NCBI GenBank assembly: GCA_045616665.1
Contig: JAZLHE010000089.1
Coordinates: 1 to 8,141, forward strand
From: RUG11690 sp045616665
GTDB taxonomy: Bacteria; Bacteroidota; Bacteroidia; Bacteroidales; WCHB1-69
Length of the DNA: 8,141 nt
Direction of reading: 5' to 3'
The notes beneath the pieces are model-generated. The model was not told the DNA's origin. It worked only from the letters and a program-made list of their open reading frames with translations, and ran no database searches. Below, in pieces: positions 6,101 through 8,141 of this stretch; position 1 is the stretch's first letter; each line of letters starts with the position of its first letter. The translations under genes were made by a program, and so were the position numbers.

Positions 6101-8141
6101 ACCGCCAGTGGCCGAAACGTAAAGTTCACCGTTACTGTCACCGAAGCAGGTAACCGGTTTATTCGGTGTGATTCCACTGGTCAATTGCAACTGCGGCAAT
6201 TTTGTCAAATTAACAGAATCCTTGGCAACGCAAGCATTGGCATCGGTAATCGTAACGATGTATTTGCCAGCTTCGCTCAATCCGGAAATATTTTGAGTCG
6301 TCGCACCGGTACTCCACAAATAAGTATATGGTTCTGTACCCTCAGCCGGAGTTATGTCGATGGCACCATCATTGCCTTGGCAGGAAATCTCAGACACCAT
6401 CATAGTGTCAATCTTCACCGCTGCCGGAACAATCACATCAATGGTGTAGGTGTTTTGATTGCCGCAGCTGTCCTTCACGGTCACATCCACAGGGATGATT
6501 TGTTCTTCGGCGGTTTGAGGATATTCCGTACCGACAGGGACACTCTGTTCAACAAACAAAGTACCGTTGCAATCGCTGTAAACCGCATCCATCGTCACAG
6601 TTTCCAAATCAGGAATAGCATAGTTGCAATTGCCGGCCGGCGTAGCCTTTTGATCGGCTATCGTCTTGAAAGTCGGAGCCGTCTTATCCAAAACATGGAT
6701 AATCTGGTCAGTAGTGCTGAAATTGCCACAATCATCCGTCACCTTGTAGGTTCTCACATAGAAACGGTCGCAAGTGTTATTGTTGTCTTGGACATCCGTC
6801 ATCGTTACCGTCAATGAACTGTTGCAGTCCTTGACAGCCGTCAAACCATTGGCTAAGAGTTCTTCCGTCGTAGTATATGGATCCGGGAGCGTAATGCCGC
6901 AATCTGCTGCCAAATCGACAGAAAGGTCGTTCAGCGTACCTTCGAGGATTGGCTTCACCGTATCCTTCACCCATATTTTGTGCGTGAAGGTTGCCGGACC
7001 GTTTCCGCAAAGGTCGTTCACACTATAGGTTCTCAAAATATATCGGTCACAAGCGTGCGTATCAATATCCTCATCGGTATGCGCCACCAGCTGATCGTCA
7101 TCGATATTGCAGTCTGTGATAAAGGCGGAGCCGAAGGCGTCGTTCACCTCCTTCACCGTAGTGTAGGCGGTTGGCAAGGTGAACAGGTCGCAGTCGTCGC
7201 TGTAGGCTGTCATATACACGGCACTGTCTGCCCAGGTAGTGGAAGCCAATGCCGGACGGGTCGTATCTTTCACGATAATGAGATGTTCAACGGTGGAGAT
7301 GTTGCCGCAACGGTCGGTCCAAATGTAGGTCCGCTTGTACTGCCATTCGCAACCTTCCGCGTTGTTCGTCGTATCGCTGTGTTCAATAGAGAAGCTGCCG
7401 TCTTGCGGATATTTCACCGTAAAGTCGGCTTCCGTCAACAATTCAACTTCGGTATATTGACACAAAGCGTTATTATAGTAAATGGTCGTATCATCAGCCA
7501 AAGACGGAACCTTCGGGGTTAGGGTCGGCACAGTCAGGGTCAATCTCAGATTCACCACACTATCGCAATAGACACATCCCGGAATATCTTCACGAGGAAT
7601 CTTATCGTATTTTTTATGGGTAAGATCCGTACGATGGAATTCGTAGGTTCCCGGGTCTTGCAATGAGGTGCTATCTTCAGTATTAATAATCCAACCATCG
7701 TTTTCGTAGTAGGCGCCTAAACAAACGGTATCATAACTATAGGGTTGGTGATCCGTATAGTTGATGGTGGTAACGTGCAAACCGATGACCGAGTCGCAGC
7801 CGCATTCCACCGTGGAGATGGCCGCATCGTCAGCCCAACCGGTGTAGGGTTCCTGGAAGGTTGCTCCAGCATATCTGAACGGGAAGGCCTCCTTACAGAC
7901 TTCTATATATTCCTGAATAGCGTACGAAGGATGAACATACAAATAGAAATCCGTTACAGAATCGCACCCCGTCAAAGAAGGTATCAATATATTTTCATAA
8001 TGAATCCACTTGTTGTAATCCGATGGATCAAAATCCTGTCCCCTAAAGACAGTATCTTTGCGTAAAGTATAATCATAGTTATAGGTATGGCCTGAACCGC
8101 CGTTGCCTTCCGGCATATCACCACCTTCAATGATTGTTGCA
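1..8141 (-). CDS. Giant multi-domain Bacteroidota surface protein / adhesin-like protein (internal fragment, both ends missing)
   Basis: The minus strand is open from edge to edge: 2,713 complete codons with first bases at 8140, 8137 and so on, and no stop. Translation gives recognisable extracellular modules throughout: GCDSV modules (residues 1-203 of the fragment), HYR-like modules (204-572), three SprB repeats (573-808), further HYR, SprB and PKD-like modules (809-1611), two MBG-like domains (1612-1791) and a YDG array (1792-2713). There is no transmembrane segment, catalytic motif or signal peptide in view. The N-side two-thirds is dotted with cysteines, while the YDG array has none. Such proteins are generally exported and displayed on the cell surface, where they act in adhesion, gliding or biofilm. 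SprB of Flavobacterium is the best-known relative by module, but the domain order here differs, so no symbol is given. ATG codons inside the frame, such as the one at residue 9, lie within module sequence and were not taken as starts. The exact ligand and function are unknown. Confidence 0.96.
438..504. repeat. 67-bp exact direct repeat, copy 1 (copy 2 at 711-777)
   Basis: Identical to 711-777 at an offset of one unit (273 bp). It encodes the 'TGLVPGDAITAGVVTSDSTGV' part of units 8 and 9, and is broken at 505/778 (t against c). Confidence 0.85.
711..777. repeat. 67-bp exact direct repeat, copy 2 (copy 1 at 438-504)
   Basis: Partner of 438-504. Both copies carry 'cactacgccggccgtaatcg', whereas the flanking units have 'cacaacgcccgccgtaaccg' at the same place. 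Confidence 0.85.
820..937. repeat. 118-bp exact direct repeat, copy 2 (copy 1 at 1-118)
   Basis: Partner of the copy at 1-118. The match ends at 938, where t replaces c (position 119 in copy 1). Confidence 0.9.
2062..2126. repeat. 65-bp exact direct repeat in older YDG units, copy 1 (copy 2 at 2335-2399)
   Basis: Identical to 2335-2399 at an offset of 273 bp. It encodes GLQNDATIIAGVVTSDSAGVG in YDG units 2 and 3, the one pair of older units still nearly identical in DNA. A second shared stretch lies at 2151-2173 and 2424-2446. Confidence 0.85.
2335..2399. repeat. 65-bp exact direct repeat in older YDG units, copy 2 (copy 1 at 2062-2126)
   Basis: Partner of 2062-2126. It lies in YDG unit 2 (2500-2228), whose end sequence (SDGIENYNVTYD-x-TQEITKRDL) also matches the end of unit 1. 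Confidence 0.85.
2768..3001 (-). other. MBG-like / YNG domain
   Basis: Fragment residues 1714-1791. It contains LTQVYNGEIFAPSVTVNPS, VEYSLDSTAWSTTPQGLTNV, GTQKVYVRAANPNYTES and the closing strand YTLEVTPAALTI, which merges into the first YDG unit. The 'Y-N-G ... V-x-Y-S-x-D ... G-T-x-x-V-Y-V-R-A-x-N-x-N-Y' order is typical of MBG-type modules that precede YDG arrays. Confidence 0.7.
3002..3307 (-). other. MBG-like domain (YDG superfamily relative)
   Basis: Fragment residues 1612-1713. It opens KPLTVTANSNSWTYDGQPHS, followed by a long beta-rich stretch ending TCEYKIINVNGKLEIT. The pattern 'LTVTA-x-S-x-x-x-x-YDG-x-x-H ... G-K-L-x-I' is that of the MBG family of Ig-like modules found in bacterial surface proteins. 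It contains the only Cys in the C-side part of the fragment. Confidence 0.75.
3308..3559 (-). repeat. SprB repeat 5
   Basis: Fragment residues 1528-1611. It reads CYEGNDGVIKGNVNGGTAPY, then TLYLYGNTSG, then LADGSYTLVLTDAKGCQNN. It has a strong start and end motif, but the central W-S-T-G is replaced by LYGNTSG. It is the last SprB repeat before the protein switches to MBG and YDG modules. Confidence 0.87.
3560..3829 (-). other. HYR-like module 8 (type b)
   Basis: Fragment residues 1438-1527. It carries GSCYYVVPDFAA, STDNCTAQASLQISQNPAAG and VTVTVKDACNNLDTAQIRV. It is closely related to module 6 (shared DNCT, Q-x-P-x-AG-T, VKDACNN) and is again followed by a SprB repeat. Confidence 0.78.
3830..4075 (-). 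other. HYR-like module 7 (type a, divergent)
   Basis: Fragment residues 1356-1437. It contains VVYCINDIVAP, VVKDACEQTLNYG, DCDKWVTYTYTYTACDNSTD and the closing strand YRVIDTVKP. In place of TD-x-CGN it has T-ACDNS, and it is shorter than modules 2, 3 and 5. Its position before a type-b HYR module and its D-T-V-K-P end support the assignment. Confidence 0.65.
4076..4369 (-). other. Unassigned Ig/PKD-like segment
   Basis: Fragment residues 1258-1355. It contains LTICPNTNDTLKAD, SWNFNGSVIG, NCNTVYPYTISYSDASGCK and a closing strand GTVTVKIPEW. The W-N-F centre and the final 'YTISYSD-x-x-G-C' resemble PKD or gliding-motility-type Ig modules, but I cannot assign a family. Confidence 0.45.
4370..4669 (-). 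other. PKD-like domain
   Basis: Fragment residues 1158-1257. It runs NPYEDITVSYTADPICSGG, then TYSWPAPVQANIGG, then HGTLTNATSTQQAVTYTVTP, then CVGSSFSVSIGVDVTVNPEV. The order 'CSGG ... TY-x-W ... G-x-L-x-N-x-T ... V-x-Y-x-V-x-P ... C-x-G-x-x-F' is that of the PKD-like domain frequent in Bacteroidota T9SS-exported proteins. It is the only clear copy here. Confidence 0.75.
4670..4906 (-). repeat. SprB repeat 4
   Basis: Fragment residues 1079-1157. It reads CVGNNGTATVVATKG, then GYGYSWNTTPV, then LSAGTYTVTVTDADGCTQT. The opening, the central W and the closing GTYTVTVTD-x-x-G-C fit the SprB form. The PPY core is replaced by a Gly/Tyr-rich stretch. Confidence 0.87.
4907..5164 (-). other. HYR-like module 6 (type b)
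   Basis: Fragment residues 993-1078. It carries GTCQYAIPDVTA, ASDNCTEQSALTITQTPTAG and VTYSVKDACNNEVTGTISV. It is the same type as modules 4 and 8 and, like them, is followed at once by a SprB repeat. CNN replaces the CGN seen in module 4. Confidence 0.78.
5165..5443 (-). other. HYR-like Ig-fold module 5 (type a)
   Basis: Fragment residues 900-992. It starts NPVIAGTIPEKTVNACTSD, has TITDNCSS in the middle, then TRTYTVTDQCGNYSQ and the closing strand INVQDTTKP. It is the type-a member of the second [HYR-a, HYR-b, SprB] super-module. Confidence 0.78.
5444..5716 (-). other. Unassigned Ig/PKD-like segment
   Basis: Fragment residues 809-899. It contains NPTGCPNQTSYEVQV, an AVWTGATMSETD loop, DCEHTYNMSVTVTDAHGCVVS and a closing FMLSDEVNP. 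The strand 'VTVTD-x-x-G-C' and the overall size (about 91 residues) suggest another beta-sandwich of the PKD or SprB type, but no family signature is complete. It links the SprB triplet to the next HYR pair. Confidence 0.45.
5717..5962 (-). repeat. SprB repeat 3
   Basis: Fragment residues 727-808. It reads CYGAADGTVTATVSGGW, then TTPYNITIGT, then LSAGTYTLEATDFYGCSVQ. The usual W-x-T-G in the middle is replaced by NITIGT, so this copy has diverged in its central strand while keeping both ends of the motif. Confidence 0.87.
5963..6193 (-). repeat. SprB repeat 2
   Basis: Fragment residues 650-726. It reads CFGDSNGELYVSATGGEEPY, then SFLWNTGSTS, then LAAGNYTVTVTDNRACTAS. It is the best match to the SprB consensus in the window, and sits directly between repeats 1 and 3 with no linker. 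Confidence 0.92.
6194..6424 (-). repeat. SprB repeat 1
   Basis: Fragment residues 573-649. It reads CQGNDGAIDI, then GTEPYTYLWSTGATT, then GKYIVTITDANACVAKDSV. This fits the SprB repeat form: C-x-G-x-x-D-G, PY-x-Y-x-W-S-T-G, then G-x-Y-x-V-x-V-x-D-x-x-x-C. In Flavobacterium johnsoniae such repeats occur in the mobile cell-surface gliding adhesin SprB. Elsewhere they occur in many non-gliding surface proteins. Confidence 0.9.
6425..6682 (-). other. HYR-like module 4 (type b)
   Basis: Fragment residues 487-572. It carries GNCNYAIPDLET near the start, a SDCNGTLFVEQSVPVGT core, and closes with VDVTVKDSCGNQNTYTIDV. The signature 'C-x-Y-x-[IV]-P-D ... D-C ... Q-x-P-x-x-G-T ... VKD-x-C-x-N' is shared with modules 6 and 8. 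This is the form closest to the classical HYR domain. Confidence 0.78.
6683..6958 (-). other. HYR-like Ig-fold module 3 (type a)
   Basis: Fragment residues 395-486. It contains ADCGITLPDPY, a VKDCNSSLTV strand, CDRFYVRTYKVTDDCGN and the closing strand IHVLDKTAP. It precedes a type-b HYR module and SprB repeats, making it the first member of the [HYR-a, HYR-b, SprB] super-module that recurs twice downstream. Confidence 0.75.
6959..7261 (-). other. HYR-like Ig-fold module 2
   Basis: Fragment residues 294-394, at 101 residues the longest of the HYR-like modules. It contains DDCDLFTLP near the start, a TDCNIDDDQL segment, CDRYILRTYSVNDLCGN, and the closing strand IWVKDTVKP. The Cys pattern (C...C...C...CGN) matches module 3, its downstream neighbour. 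Confidence 0.72.
7262..7531 (-). other. HYR-like Ig-fold module 1
   Basis: Fragment residues 204-293. Key marks are a mid-module CEWQYKRTYIWTDRCGN segment and a closing strand LIIVKDTTRP. The pattern '[RK]TY..TD.CGN ... I.V.D-T-x-x-P' is typical of HYR-related beta-sandwich modules in Bacteroidota adhesins. The cysteines presumably form disulfides outside the cell; this is an inference. Confidence 0.7.
7532..7762 (-). other. GCDSV-type module C, domain of the giant protein
   Basis: Fragment residues 127-203. It opens with YDTVCLGAYYENDGW, carries a 'DPGTYEF' turn-strand, and closes with VYCDSVVNLRLTLTV, where Tyr replaces the usual Gly before the Cys. It leads straight into the first HYR-like module. 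The pattern of Cys, then Gly-x-Tyr-x-Phe, then CDSVV, is the commonest form of this repeat family. Confidence 0.6.
7763..7927 (-). other. GCDSV-type module B, domain of the giant protein
   Basis: Fragment residues 72-126. It opens with a Cys-containing strand (YIEVCKEAFPF) and closes with ECGCDSVIGLHV, the Cys of GCDSV being residue 115. The layout 'xVCxxxxY/F ... GCDSVxxLxV' matches the neighbouring modules A and C. It is short, at about 55 residues. Confidence 0.6.
7928..8141 (-). other. GCDSV-type module A (partial), domain of the giant protein
   Basis: Fragment residues 1-71. It ends in the signature LTGCDSV followed by a beta-strand (TDFYLYVHP), with the Cys at residue 59. The form 'GCDSV-x-L-x-L-x-V' closes a repeat type common in large Bacteroidota surface proteins. 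The N-side of this module is rich in Gly, Asp, Tyr and Asn, and its start lies outside the window. Its function is not known beyond being an extracellular beta-rich module. Confidence 0.6.

Noticed and set aside
6777..7010. Short minus-strand frames at 6777-7010, 4521-4706 and 2203-2433
   Set aside because: They are on the correct strand but in other frames than the long open frame, and lie wholly inside its modules.
6185..7522. Plus-strand open frames at 6185-6817, 6774-7028 and 6980-7522
   Set aside because: They lie antisense to HYR and SprB modules in a fully open minus frame. Their translations show no domain and no consistent start context.
8114..8116. ATG at residue 9 as the start of the gene
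   Set aside because: The frame is open to the window edge, residues before it are in continuous coding sequence, and no signal peptide follows. It reads as an internal Met in a Gly/Asp-rich stretch.
1..8141. Naming the gene sprB
   Set aside because: Only five SprB repeats are present among many other module types, and the order differs from what is expected of the Flavobacterium gliding adhesin. Shared repeats are not evidence of orthology.
1..8141. Insertion sequences, tRNA/rRNA genes, promoters or terminators inside the window
   Set aside because: The coding frame is unbroken, leaving no intergenic gap, and I saw no transposase-like protein, inverted-repeat ends or RNA-gene sequence.

Overview
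The window is one uninterrupted piece of a single giant gene on the minus strand. Reading the reverse complement with codons starting at position 8140, all 2,713 complete codons (2-8140) are open: there is no stop and no credible start, so the gene runs off both ends. No other gene, RNA gene, promoter, terminator or intergenic space was found. The plus-strand open frames, and the short minus-strand ones in other frames, are shadows of this reading frame.

The product is a very long, multi-domain, repetitive surface protein (adhesin-like). Its modules are the set typical of Bacteroidota secreted or surface proteins: GCDSV-type modules, HYR-like Ig-fold modules with CGN and D-T-x-x-P signatures, SprB repeats, a PKD-like domain, MBG-like domains and a long tandem array of YDG domains. 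The organism is therefore very probably a member of the Bacteroidota, perhaps a gut or oral Bacteroidales. The genus cannot be told from this window. Export by the type IX secretion system and anchoring by a C-terminal sorting domain are expected for such proteins, but neither terminus is visible.

Layout from N-side to C-side (high to low coordinates): GCDSV modules (8141-7532); four HYR-like modules (7531-6425); three SprB repeats (6424-5717); an unassigned Ig/PKD-like segment (5716-5444); two HYR-like modules (5443-4907); one SprB repeat (4906-4670); a PKD-like domain (4669-4370); a second unassigned Ig-like segment (4369-4076); two HYR-like modules (4075-3560); one SprB repeat (3559-3308); two MBG/YDG-related domains (3307-2768); and ten complete YDG domains plus the start of an eleventh (2767-1).

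Two structural points stand out. First, a super-module [HYR-a, HYR-b, SprB] occurs three times in the N-side half. Second, the YDG array changes character near 1140: the upstream units are divergent and more AT-rich, while the units from about 1138 to 1 are nearly identical, GC-richer and mosaic. That pattern suggests recent tandem amplification and gene conversion, and hence a region likely to vary in copy number between strains and to be mis-assembled.
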